From assembly GCA_903910205.1 (NCBI GenBank), contig CAIVYW010000340.1, positions 1 through 39,286 on the forward strand: 39,286 nucleotides of DNA. Direction: 5' to 3'. The DNA is from an uncultured Methylococcaceae bacterium (GTDB lineage Bacteria > Pseudomonadota > Gammaproteobacteria > Methylococcales > Methylomonadaceae). Each line of letters begins with the position of its first letter. Within the stretch, counting starts at the first letter, position 1. This document shows, in pieces, positions 16,655 to 25,917 of the stretch. The notes under the pieces were generated by a model. The model was not told where the DNA came from, ran no database searches, and saw nothing but the letters and a program-made list of their open reading frames with translations. The position numbers were made by a program, and so were the translations under genes.

Positions 16655-19600
16655 ATGAAACTTGATCCTAAAATTCATAAAATAGATGCTCCTAAAAGTT
16701 ATAATGATTCTTTTTGGATTGATCTTGCTAAAGAAGCTGAAATTAAGAACGGATTACCTAAAGGTTCACTTAGAGCTATTTTAAAAGCCGAAGCGAGCAA
16801 TCACGGCGATATAAGCTCTAAAGGTGCATATACTCCTTTTCAAATATCTAAAAAAACAAGGGATGATATATTAGCTAAAGATGGATACGATGCTTTTGAA
16901 TCTCCTGAAAATGCAGTAAAAGCGGCGGTTCAAGTTTATAAAGAAGGACTATCTTATTCCGGTGGCGATCCAATCGGTGCGGCTAAGTTTTATAATGGTG
17001 GTGCTGATGGTAAAAAAAGTCCATCTACAAAAGCTGAAAATGATTCTTACGTTAATAAGTTTGGTTCGTTCTTTAAACGTATAAGTGGAGTTTCAGAAGC
17101 GGTTGCTGATGAGTTGCCTGCAAAGAAAACTCAGGAAGTTCACCCTGACATTATAGAAGCTTATCGAACTGGTGAAATGACTCCAGAAGATTCTAAAGCG
17201 TTCGCAGAGATGTACCCTCAGTATGTTAGAGGTGAGGACGTAGTTGAGAAACCCAAAGCTGAAGTTTTGCATCCAGACATAGTAGAGGCTAGAAACAGTG
17301 GAAAAATGTCACCAGAGGACGCAAAACTTTACGATGAGGGGATTGCGAGCGGAGCTTACACTCTTCCTGAATCTAAACCTCTTGCCCCGGTTGAAATGGC
17401 TCAAGTTCCCACGATTCAACCCAATGATAATTACGATCAAATAAATTCTGATTTTACAGGCGCATCCGCTGTTATGAACGGTTCTCCTGATCCGAGAGTA
17501 ACGGATACTATTAGAAAATCCCAACGTATTCAATCTTCTCCTGAGTTTGGTTCAAACGCTTTAAACATGGCATTTGCAAACGCTGCTGGTGCTGGCGTTC
17601 CTGGAAATTCAGTTAGTATGACTCCTGAACAATCTTCCATGCAAAGGGCTGATCTTACTGCTGCTGATCCTGAAGAAATGATTAGGATTCTTAAAAGCAA
17701 TTATCCTAATTTAGATATTAAAAAAGATGAAGCTGGTAATTATCATTATACATCCCCTACTGATGGAAAATTGTATGCTATTGATCCTCAATTTGGCTCA
17801 CATGACATTTTAAGAATGGTGAGACAGCTTCCCGCATACTCTATGGGAGGAGCTTCGGCTTTAGGTCAAATAGGCGTTCAAACCGTAATGGAAGGAATCA
17901 AAAAGTTAGAAGGTGGTGATTTTAATGTTTTACCGATTGCTACAGCGGGTGCGTTAACTGCTGGACTTAATAAAGCTGCTACCCCTATTGTTGCGGAAGA
18001 AGTTAAAAATCTACTTCTGGAAGGAAGTATGACTAAGGAAAATTATGCTCAATTAGCATTAGATGCTTTTAAACGTGATGATAAAGGATTAATAGCTAGA
18101 CAAAAATTAGCATCTTTTTTCCAACCAGATAGTGAACTTAAATCAGCGGCAGAAAATCTTAAATTAAATGACTTACCTTCTGATATTCTTAATAACAATA
18201 GTAATGCTAGAGAATTAGCAGCAATAACAAGAATTGATAAAGGAAGCGACGCAGCAAATGCGTTTTTAGGTTCCAGTGATACAGAAGGGGTGGTTCAAAA
18301 AGTTCAAAATTCAGCAGGTTCCCTTTTAGAAAATAATTATGGGGCTACCAATGATGTTGTAGGTCTTAACAACAAAGTTAAAGCTAATATGGAAGATATC
18401 ATAAAGCAAATAAAACCATTTGAAAAAGACCTGAGCGATGTTTTAAACAATCTTGTTAAACCAGAAACTTCTGCAATAACAACCAATACTAACGAAGCTA
18501 TTAAAGAATCGTTAAGAGGTGTTGATTCTTCTTTATTAACTCCTGAACAAAAAACTGTTTATAATTTATTGACAAACTCTGAAGATTTACAATTCGGTTC
18601 TTTAAATAAATTACAACAAATGGTTGGTGAATCTTTAGACTCCGAATCTACTTTATTTCCAGGTATGAGTAAACGGGATAAATCGATTCTGTATGGTGCT
18701 CTTAAATCAGACGTTGATGCCACTGTTGAATCTACCGGAAATACACAAGCATTAGAAATACTTAAAAAAAGAAATGAATTAACTATTCAAAGAAAGGGTT
18801 TTGAAAATCAACTTAAAGGTTTATTTGGTAAAGAAGCTGAGGAAAGCATGGTTCCAAAAATTCAAGCCTTAGTAAATAAAGCTGGAAAAGGAGATTTAGA
18901 ATCTTTACAAAAAACAATTTTGTCTATACCTGAAGAAAATAGAGCCGAAGTTTTATCTACCGCTATTAGACGAAGTTTGATAGGTGATGACGTATCAACT
19001 ATCAATAAATTTTCTCAATTTCACGAAAATCTTGAACAGAATCCCGAACTAAAAAAGTTTTTTACTGATACTTTAGGAGAAGATTCTGAAAAAGATTTGA
19101 AGTCTATTAATACAATTTTTGATTCTGTAAAAAGAAGTGTTGATAAAATAAAAGAGTCAAAAGGTGCTATAAATGAATTTTCAGATTCAATAAAGGCTGA
19201 AAAAAATTCAACAGGTGTTATAGCTTCTACCTTTGGTCGAATAGCGTCTTTAGTATCCTACAAAACTTTACATATTCCTGCTCCGGCTTCTTCTATATCA
19301 GCATTTGTGCATAAAATGATTAGTACAAATGATGTGGGCAAGGCAGAACTTGCCCACATGCTTTCTAGTTCTCATTTTTCAGATTTAATAGCCGAAGCAG
19401 CGAAAAATGGAGTTGTACCTAACAAAGTTGTAGGCTCTTTAGCTGTATCCGAACCCTTTAACGCCTACGCAAAAATTAATCCAGATATACCTAAAGACTT
19501 GCAAGGTAGAATAAAATATATTAACTCTATAGTTCAAGAGGGACTAAAAGAAAACATACCTCAATCAAAAAGGAATAAACCAAATGAATATATTAGATAG
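16655..19600 (+). CDS. large internal virion protein with N-terminal lytic transglycosylase-like domain
   Basis: KNGLPKGSLRAILKAEASNHGDISSKGAYTPFQISKKT...AVQVYKEGLSYSGGDPIGAAKFYNGGADGKK; tandem HPDI(I/V)EAR..G.M(T/S)PED repeats. Confidence 0.78.
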   Translation: MKLDPKIHKIDAPKSYNDSFWIDLAKEAEIKNGLPKGSLRAILKAEASNHGDISSKGAYTPFQISKKTRDDILAKDGYDAFESPENAVKAAVQVYKEGLSYSGGDPIGAAKFYNGGADGKKSPSTKAENDSYVNKFGSFFKRISGVSEAVADELPAKKTQEVHPDIIEAYRTGEMTPEDSKAFAEMYPQYVRGEDVVEKPKAEVLHPDIVEARNSGKMSPEDAKLYDEGIASGAYTLPESKPLAPVEMAQVPTIQPNDNYDQINSDFTGASAVMNGSPDPRVTDTIRKSQRIQSSPEFGSNALNMAFANAAGAGVPGNSVSMTPEQSSMQRADLTAADPEEMIRILKSNYPNLDIKKDEAGNYHYTSPTDGKLYAIDPQFGSHDILRMVRQLPAYSMGGASALGQIGVQTVMEGIKKLEGGDFNVLPIATAGALTAGLNKAATPIVAEEVKNLLLEGSMTKENYAQLALDAFKRDDKGLIARQKLASFFQPDSELKSAAENLKLNDLPSDILNNNSNARELAAITRIDKGSDAANAFLGSSDTEGVVQKVQNSAGSLLENNYGATNDVVGLNNKVKANMEDIIKQIKPFEKDLSDVLNNLVKPETSAITTNTNEAIKESLRGVDSSLLTPEQKTVYNLLTNSEDLQFGSLNKLQQMVGESLDSESTLFPGMSKRDKSILYGALKSDVDATVESTGNTQALEILKKRNELTIQRKGFENQLKGLFGKEAEESMVPKIQALVNKAGKGDLESLQKTILSIPEENRAEVLSTAIRRSLIGDDVSTINKFSQFHENLEQNPELKKFFTDTLGEDSEKDLKSINTIFDSVKRSVDKIKESKGAINEFSDSIKAEKNSTGVIASTFGRIASLVSYKTLHIPAPASSISAFVHKMISTNDVGKAELAHMLSSSHFSDLIAEAAKNGVVPNKVVGSLAVSEPFNAYAKINPDIPKDLQGRIKYINSIVQEGLKENIPQSKRNKPNEYIR
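19333..19358. repeat. perfect inverted repeat inside the ejection-protein CDS
   Basis: TGTGGGCAAG-gcagaa-CTTGCCCACA (ATGTGGGCAAG/CTTGCCCACAT). Confidence 0.9.
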
Positions 19601-22055
19601 CCCATATCCGATTTTCTATAATACTGATGGTTCTCCTTTATCTAACGGTTATGTATATATTGGAACTGAAAACCTTAATCCTGAAACAAATCCTATAACC
19701 CCGTATTGGGATTCTGCAAATACAATACCTGCTATAAATCCACTAAGAACATTAAATGGTTTTATAGTTAACAATGGAAATGCGGCTAAGATTTATATTC
19801 CAGTTAATTATTCAATGACGGTAAAAGATATTAACAAAAAATTAGTATCTTTTAATCCTTCAAATGGAACAACATCAAGTACAGCTCCTACCGCAACTGT
19901 TCCAAACACAACTTCATTTAAGAACAAATTTCTTAATGGGGATATGAGATTTGACAGAACTAATTTAGGTGCAGTTATAACCCCTACTGGTTCCGGTAAC
20001 ATATTAGACTATTTTTATGCTACATTATCTCAATCTTCTAAACTAACCTTTCAACAAGTTGCTGATGCGCCTCCTGGTTTTTATTATTCAGAAAAAGTAA
20101 CGGTTCTTGCTCAGTATAACTCACAAGTAACGGACCAATTTCTGTTTAGTCAGAATATTGTGGGTAGAGATATTGTTGATTTTGGTTTAGGAACTCTTTA
20201 TCCAGCTACCATAACAGCTTCTATTAAAGTTAAAACTTCTGTAGCTGGTGTATATTCTTGTTCATTATCTAATTTAGCTGGAAACCGTTGCTATATTGGC
20301 ACTGTCACTATAATTGCTGCAAATGTATGGCAAGATTGCGCTATAACTTTAGTCGCTGATAATTCGGGAACTTGGCCTAAAGATTCAACAACAGGTTTAA
20401 TATTTTCTATAGATTTAGGATGCGGTAGTAACTTTAATATTACCCCTAATAGTTGGGTAAATGGAGCATACAAAAGAACAGCAAGTTCGGTAACTTTTGT
20501 TAATCAATCAAACGGTTCTACTTTTCAAACAACAGGATTTCAAATCGAAAAATCGTCGTCAATGACTGATTTTGATTTTAGACCATATAACGTAGAACAA
20601 TATTTAATTGACGGACTACCTACAATACCTCCAACTTCTGCCTCTATTCGCCAGACAGTTCAATACGGAGCAGTGACAACAGCGGGTATTCCATCTGCAT
20701 TGGCAGCAGGAAGCGGTCTTGCGCTTAATCTTGCAGCGACAGCAACGCCTTTGAACATGACCTTTGCCCAAGGGTTCAACAGCACAGGCACTCCGAAAGA
20801 CTCGTTTGAACAACTTGCAGCAGATGCAACGGAAATACTTACCTGTCCTGCATATAACAACAGTTTCGTTTATCGGGATGCTGCAACAGCATGGGGTGAG
20901 ACTCTTGCACCACCTCAGTATGGTGGGGTTTACAACCAGACAGCTCAGAGTTGTTTGAGTCTGAACAATATCTCTACTGATGATTTTGGAAACACTTGGA
21001 CGAATACCTCGGTTACGTTCAGCAACGCTACTCCTGCAATCGCTGGAACGTATATGGGAGTGTTTAACGGTTCAAGTTCTTACATGCGATCAACGAATTT
21101 TACATCACTGGGTCAAGGTGGGTGGACGCTTAGATGTAAATTTAAAACAGGTGCGAGTATACCAGCTGAGTCAATACTAAACGCTGGGAATACAAGCGGA
21201 TATGGTGTTTCCATATTGACTGCCGCGTCTAAACTAACTGTTTATTTATCATCGAATGGATCAAGTACTGATATTGCTACTGGAACTACAGGCACAAGCA
21301 CGTTAGCAATAAATACATCGTATGATCTCGAAATAACCTTTGATGCTGTTTCTGGAAAATATTTCTTATATCTTAATGGTACATCGGAAATTACTCCGGT
21401 GGTTAGCTCGTTAAGAATTTGCAGTATATCGAACATAACAATCGGTGCGACTTCTGCGGCTTCTCCAGCTAATTTCTACACAGGCTCTATTCAAGGTTTC
21501 GAGTTCCTACCCTACTGTGCTCATCCTAATGGAACAACCTTTACACCCCCTACAACTCTCGCTAATGTTGCAGCAGCAGGATACGCCAGCGATTGGTTCG
21601 ATACCAACGCTGCATTATTAAAGTCGGTATCTGCTGCATCCTCAAGTGCGGGTGTTAATCCAACATTTACTTCAAAAGCTAGAGTGTATGCTGGTGAGGC
21701 GATTACTACTGCCGGTGGGTTCTCCTCTGTTACCACCTACAATTATAACTTAAATAGAATGGCAGGTAGTCTTGGTTATGGACAAACCTTACAGAGCGTT
21801 ACTCGTGTCATCGGTGCTACCTATTACAATCCAACCGGAAAGCCTATATATGTATACGCCAACGGAGGCACTGGAAGTATACTAAATGCCTATTGGAACG
21901 TACAAATAAATGGAGTGACAGTTATGCAGTCCAGTGCCTCCCCTGGAACTAACGCATGGCTAAGTGTTGGTTTTATTGTTCCTCCAGGTTGTTCATACAG
22001 TCTAATCCAAGGGTACGGAACAACACCTATAGCATTTACTTACGAGATGAGATAA
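19584..22055 (+). CDS. tailspike / receptor-binding protein with P22-type head-binding domain and LamG-like lectin segment
   Basis: N-term SPYPIFYNTDGSPLSNGYVYIGTENLNPETNPI.PYWD...PLRTLNGFI; later MGVFNGSSSYMRS...GGWTLRCKFKT...YDLEITFDAVSGKYFLYLNGT. Confidence 0.88.
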   Translation: MNILDSPYPIFYNTDGSPLSNGYVYIGTENLNPETNPITPYWDSANTIPAINPLRTLNGFIVNNGNAAKIYIPVNYSMTVKDINKKLVSFNPSNGTTSSTAPTATVPNTTSFKNKFLNGDMRFDRTNLGAVITPTGSGNILDYFYATLSQSSKLTFQQVADAPPGFYYSEKVTVLAQYNSQVTDQFLFSQNIVGRDIVDFGLGTLYPATITASIKVKTSVAGVYSCSLSNLAGNRCYIGTVTIIAANVWQDCAITLVADNSGTWPKDSTTGLIFSIDLGCGSNFNITPNSWVNGAYKRTASSVTFVNQSNGSTFQTTGFQIEKSSSMTDFDFRPYNVEQYLIDGLPTIPPTSASIRQTVQYGAVTTAGIPSALAAGSGLALNLAATATPLNMTFAQGFNSTGTPKDSFEQLAADATEILTCPAYNNSFVYRDAATAWGETLAPPQYGGVYNQTAQSCLSLNNISTDDFGNTWTNTSVTFSNATPAIAGTYMGVFNGSSSYMRSTNFTSLGQGGWTLRCKFKTGASIPAESILNAGNTSGYGVSILTAASKLTVYLSSNGSSTDIATGTTGTSTLAINTSYDLEITFDAVSGKYFLYLNGTSEITPVVSSLRICSISNITIGATSAASPANFYTGSIQGFEFLPYCAHPNGTTFTPPTTLANVAAAGYASDWFDTNAALLKSVSAASSSAGVNPTFTSKARVYAGEAITTAGGFSSVTTYNYNLNRMAGSLGYGQTLQSVTRVIGATYYNPTGKPIYVYANGGTGSILNAYWNVQINGVTVMQSSASPGTNAWLSVGFIVPPGCSYSLIQGYGTTPIAFTYEMR

Positions 22056-22387
22056 TGAAAAAATATAAAGATCAAAACAACAAAGTTCATTGCCTAGAAT
22101 CAACCGATTTTGAGTATTTATTGCCAGAGGGTTGTGTGAGGATAACCGAGGAAGAAGCCTATACTCTCCTTGCCCCAACACAGGAAGAACTTGCACATCA
22201 AGCAGTAGTGGCTCAAGAACTAGCGGATATAGATGATACCAAAACCGACAATCGAGTTACCAATCTCGCAGCCAAGACTAAAGCACAGGTTAAGAAAATG
22301 GCTGATGATATTGTTACCCTGGATGAGGCAAAGGATGTGATTAAAACACTCCTGATTATTGTTAGAGTGTTGGCTAAACGTCTGTAA
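22055..22387 (+). CDS. tail-fibre-associated / chaperone-like small protein
   Basis: TAATG overlap with tailspike gene; ATG 22055 preferred over ORF-track start 21956. Confidence 0.5.
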   Translation: MKKYKDQNNKVHCLESTDFEYLLPEGCVRITEEEAYTLLAPTQEELAHQAVVAQELADIDDTKTDNRVTNLAAKTKAQVKKMADDIVTLDEAKDVIKTLLIIVRVLAKRL

Positions 22388-22410
22388 ACCTTAACCTTTA
22401 GGATTCCCAA

Positions 22411-22884
22411 ATGCTCACATTTACAAGCGATGATGCTACTTGGATCGCAAAAGTTGTCACTGGTCTTTTGAGCTTTATAGGTGGTGCATTGTCGGCTGCC
22501 TTTGTGTGGGGTGCTAAAATGAACTCACGAGATGAAGCAAACAAGAAACAGGATGAGCTGATTGTTGATATCAAGCAGGACTTGGAAGAACTAAAACTTG
22601 CAAAGGAGGTTGAGAAACGTGAGCAAGCTAAGTTCTGCAAGGATCGCTGGGATAACCTTCAATCAGAGCAGACCAAAGCAATTGATGCAATTAGTAAAAG
22701 CATCTGTGATTCAGTTAGGGTTATGATTGCAAGTGTCAAGGAGAACTCAACCAAGGAACTGACTGAAATCCATGTTAAAGTTGGTATACTTCTTGATCGG
22801 ACAAGTCCTGATGAGGAACTACGGGCGATGCTGAAAAATATATTAGATCAACGTCAAGGTGAGCAGGATAGGAGGCATGAATAA
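22411..22884 (+). CDS. membrane-anchored coiled-coil protein of lysis region
   Basis: single N-terminal TM (WIAKVVTGLLSFIGGALSAAFVWGAKM) followed by long charged helix. Confidence 0.55.
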   Translation: MLTFTSDDATWIAKVVTGLLSFIGGALSAAFVWGAKMNSRDEANKKQDELIVDIKQDLEELKLAKEVEKREQAKFCKDRWDNLQSEQTKAIDAISKSICDSVRVMIASVKENSTKELTEIHVKVGILLDRTSPDEELRAMLKNILDQRQGEQDRRHE

Positions 22885-22945
22885 TGAAAAAAGGGTAGCA
22901 CCTACAATACCAAAACCAACTTATGTAAAGGAAGTTAAAAAGTAA
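22877..22945 (+). CDS. 22-aa micro-ORF MNNEKRVAPTIPKPTYVKEVKK
   Basis: overlaps end of upstream gene; GGAGG immediately upstream. Confidence 0.3.
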   Translation: MNNEKRVAPTIPKPTYVKEVKK

Positions 22946-22957
22946 TTAGGAGAGGTT

Positions 22958-23380
22958 ATGATTGGAATTGACGATGCAGTTGCAGCCGCAACAAGTTTGT
23001 TGAGTAAAGGGATCGACAAAATTTGGCCTGATCCTGCCGCAAAAGCCAGTGCAGATGCCGTACTATTAAAAGCTACTGCTGATGCGGCTATAGGGCAGAT
23101 GGCGGCAAGTATGGCGGTTATTCTAGCTGACAGTCAATCTGCTGACTCCTGGACTTCCAGAGCAAGACCTTCCTTTTTGTACGTCATGTACATAATGATC
23201 CTTGTGTGTATCCCATTTAGCCTGTTATGGGCTTTTACTCCCACTTTTGCCGCTAATATGGCTGCTGGTATGCAAGCGTGGCTAAAAGCCATTCCTGACT
23301 CATTGTGGGCATTGTTTGGAGTAGGTTATACTGGTTATGCTATTAATCGAACAGTTGAAAAAGTTAAAGGAGTTAACTGA
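22958..23380 (+). CDS. holin (GTA-type 3-TM holin family)
   Basis: DSWTSRARPSFLYVMYIMILVCIPFSLLWAF...LWALFGVGYTGYAINRTVEKVKG. Confidence 0.82.
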   Translation: MIGIDDAVAAATSLLSKGIDKIWPDPAAKASADAVLLKATADAAIGQMAASMAVILADSQSADSWTSRARPSFLYVMYIMILVCIPFSLLWAFTPTFAANMAAGMQAWLKAIPDSLWALFGVGYTGYAINRTVEKVKGVN

Positions 23381-23700
23381 TGAGCGCTTTATGGGATTTG
23401 CAAGTTCAATTTGTTAGAGCTAAAGCTAAACTTATACTTAAAGCTGAAGAATTAGGAATTGAAATGACAGATGGTGATGCTTATCGTGATCCTCGTGTTT
23501 TTGGTGCTGTAGGCGTAAATAAGCCTAATGTGTATGGTGAATCGAAGTCATGCCATAAGTCTCGTCTAGCACAGGATTTTAACGTCAAAAACGAGGAAGA
23601 TCACGTTAAGCTCCATGACGAATGGGATAAGCTAGGCGGTAGTCCTCGTATTGACCACGATATGAACCATTATTCATTTAGTTATCAAGGGATGCGATAA
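23380..23700 (+). CDS. endolysin, M15-type peptidase
   Basis: MTDGDAYRDPR...SCHKSRLAQDFNV...HDEWDKLGGSPRIDHDMNHYSF. Confidence 0.82.
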   Translation: MSALWDLQVQFVRAKAKLILKAEELGIEMTDGDAYRDPRVFGAVGVNKPNVYGESKSCHKSRLAQDFNVKNEEDHVKLHDEWDKLGGSPRIDHDMNHYSFSYQGMR

Positions 23701-23817
23701 AATTTTAGACGAATATATCTTTTTCAAATTACGGTAAACGTGCATTTTAATATTAGAATCTGCGTTTACCGTTTCTTTTACTATCTTCCGTAATGCTCTT
23801 GCTTTCTTTCCGTTCAT
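23674..23817 (-). CDS. 47-aa basic small protein, last gene of leftward replication operon
   Basis: MNGKKARALRKIVKETVNADSNIKMHVYRNLKKIYSSKILSHPLITK; GGGTGAG SD overlapping the polymerase stop; overlaps endolysin 3' end antisense. Confidence 0.5.
   Translation of the reverse strand: MNGKKARALRKIVKETVNADSNIKMHVYRNLKKIYSSKILSHPLITK
23731..23772. terminator. candidate bidirectional terminator hairpin between convergent operons
   Basis: ACGGTAAACG/CGTTTACCGT perfect 10-bp arms, followed by TTCTTTT on + strand; 22-nt loop. Confidence 0.55.
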
Positions 23818-23821
23818 TATC

Positions 23822-25720
23822 TCACCCAAATATTTTAGTTTTCTTGTAATATCCTATATCAAATAACATATTCGTTGCTTCTTTTATATACCAATCATAA
23901 TCTATATCAGAAGGAAATTCAACTGGTAAATTCATTAATGGTTTTGCACCATCTGATTTAGGTACTTTATTTCCATTTGTTTTATATTCTATGTAACCTT
24001 GCTCATTCTTAGTATAGTACCATCTTATTACTTTACCAAGATAAACGGCTTGCTTTGTAGCTCCGCCTTTGACATTCCGTACTGACACAAATTTAGTAAC
24101 ATCTGTGCATTGAGTAATGGTATCGGCAAGTTTAATTCCTTTAGTAATGTATTCGACAATAGCCTCTGAGCATATTGTCGTCTGTGGATTTTTATGGAAT
24201 CTAAAAATTGCTTGTTTCGGATCGTTCCAAGGGTTAGAGTAAGTACCTTTTGTTTTGCACGTTCCATCTTCTTTCACCGCTATGTAATTGTTAACGTCTT
24301 TGGAATAAGTTGCTTTATATCTAGTTTCTTCAGTTACAAAATTAGTTATTTGTTCCCATTGTTTTATAATACTATTTAATTCAGGTTCTTTAACTCTAGG
24401 GCATTTAATAACTATACCGTCTGTATTTCCTGAAACAACTGGTATACCCACACTCTCTATCATTTCAATGAGCATAAGTAAACAGAGTTGTCCGGTGATT
24501 GTAACCTGGAGCAAAAGATCAGGGGCATAGAGCAGCGAATATTTGCTTCCTAGCTTACCGAAGCTGCCGTTAATGGTAATCTTCAGACTGTCGGCAACAA
24601 TTGAATTTTTGGCCCGTTTTGCTTCAATACGGCGGTTTACAATCGACTCATAGACCGATAGAAATTCTTGACCTAAATGTGTGGGCATAAGTTGATTGTT
24701 AAGAACAATTCTTGGATAAAAGGACTCAACATCACGATCTATAAGAACTGTGTCTTTATCTGATAAATGCGCTACTGATTTCTCTGTTGAATGTAGTCCT
24801 CCCATTCCAACTGTATACGTGGACCTATTCATTTTTATTATAAGACCCCATTTCCAACCACTGCTTGTTTTTATTTTGTCTCCTACTCCTTCAGGCCATT
24901 TTGGGCTACCTCCATTATCAATGGTAAATTTAGAGGTCTGTATAATATTGAGTTTTTCTGATAAATAAGAAGAGTTAAAACGAACAAAACTAGGAGTTTT
25001 ATATTCATATTGTGTTCCTTCTTTAATTATTGGTTTCTTAGAAAAATAGCCTTTGAGTTTAGCAACTTCCTTACCGATTACTGATTCAGCTATTTGAGCA
25101 TCAGACTTAGAGCGTAAATCTATTCCATATTGGTCCGTTAATTGATAACGAAGCGTTAATTGCGGTTTAAGCTCATTACAAATTAATACTGTGTTATCAA
25201 GATCGTTAACACAGTATTTTTTAAGCTCCTGAATCTCATCATAAGTTAAAGTCGATTGAGGATCATAAGGTAAGTCCTGCATTTTGTTACAATGCAATCT
25301 TCCAGCATACGTCTTTAATGATGCTGTTAAAGGGCAAACCTCAATCAAATCAATATGATTAATAACAGGCATTATAATATTATACTTCTTTTCTAACTGA
25401 TAAATTTGCAATTGGTTTAATATTATTTCATTAGAAACAGTGTGGATCGTTTCAGTTGTAAACTTACCAGTAAGAAATAGAGTAGTAATAGGTATGTCAT
25501 AATTACGAGAATTAAAACCTATTACTAGAAATTTATAAAACATCCACCTCATTTTATCTAAATCTATAAAAGAAGTATACGGAGATTGTTCAAAATCAAC
25601 AATACCTCCATTTATAAGTGATTTAAAAGCTACATAAAAAATATTATTGTAGCACTCAACATCAAATACAAATGGAGTTCCAGCAGGAGTATTTATAATA
25701 TCCTGGTCAGAAAGGCGCAT
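23822..25720 (-). CDS. family B DNA polymerase with 3'-5' exonuclease
   Basis: Exo I FDVE, Exo II GFNSRNYDIP, Exo III YCVND; Pol motif A DVESFYP, motif B KITINGSFGKLGS, motif C GNTDGI; start at MRLSDQD. Confidence 0.88.
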   Translation of the reverse strand: MRLSDQDIINTPAGTPFVFDVECYNNIFYVAFKSLINGGIVDFEQSPYTSFIDLDKMRWMFYKFLVIGFNSRNYDIPITTLFLTGKFTTETIHTVSNEIILNQLQIYQLEKKYNIIMPVINHIDLIEVCPLTASLKTYAGRLHCNKMQDLPYDPQSTLTYDEIQELKKYCVNDLDNTVLICNELKPQLTLRYQLTDQYGIDLRSKSDAQIAESVIGKEVAKLKGYFSKKPIIKEGTQYEYKTPSFVRFNSSYLSEKLNIIQTSKFTIDNGGSPKWPEGVGDKIKTSSGWKWGLIIKMNRSTYTVGMGGLHSTEKSVAHLSDKDTVLIDRDVESFYPRIVLNNQLMPTHLGQEFLSVYESIVNRRIEAKRAKNSIVADSLKITINGSFGKLGSKYSLLYAPDLLLQVTITGQLCLLMLIEMIESVGIPVVSGNTDGIVIKCPRVKEPELNSIIKQWEQITNFVTEETRYKATYSKDVNNYIAVKEDGTCKTKGTYSNPWNDPKQAIFRFHKNPQTTICSEAIVEYITKGIKLADTITQCTDVTKFVSVRNVKGGATKQAVYLGKVIRWYYTKNEQGYIEYKTNGNKVPKSDGAKPLMNLPVEFPSDIDYDWYIKEATNMLFDIGYYKKTKIFG

Positions 25721-25916
25721 CTTCGTTCTCAATCTCCTGTATCGTACAATCATTCATTTCTGAATAAATTATACAAAAATATTTAGCTAATAAAGAAGGG
25801 CTACCGTCTTCATTATGACAATTTGTGATCGCGCTTTTCCTAGCCTCATAGGCTATTTGTTTATCTTTAGTTACAAAACCTTCTGTTTTATTTTTATTCC
25901 AAACTATATATAACAT
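25707..25916 (-). CDS. hypothetical protein
   Basis: starts MLYIVWNKNKTEGFV after GGAGGAATAAA; overlaps polymerase start. Confidence 0.6.
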   Translation of the reverse strand: MLYIVWNKNKTEGFVTKDKQIAYEARKSAITNCHNEDGSPSLLAKYFCIIYSEMNDCTIQEIENEDAPF

Positions 25917-25917
25917 T

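Noticed and set aside
20616-20958. Several overlapping ORFs in the tailspike region on both strands
   Set aside because: Best explained by locally higher GC leaving alternative frames open; the tailspike frame is continuous and has recognisable domains.
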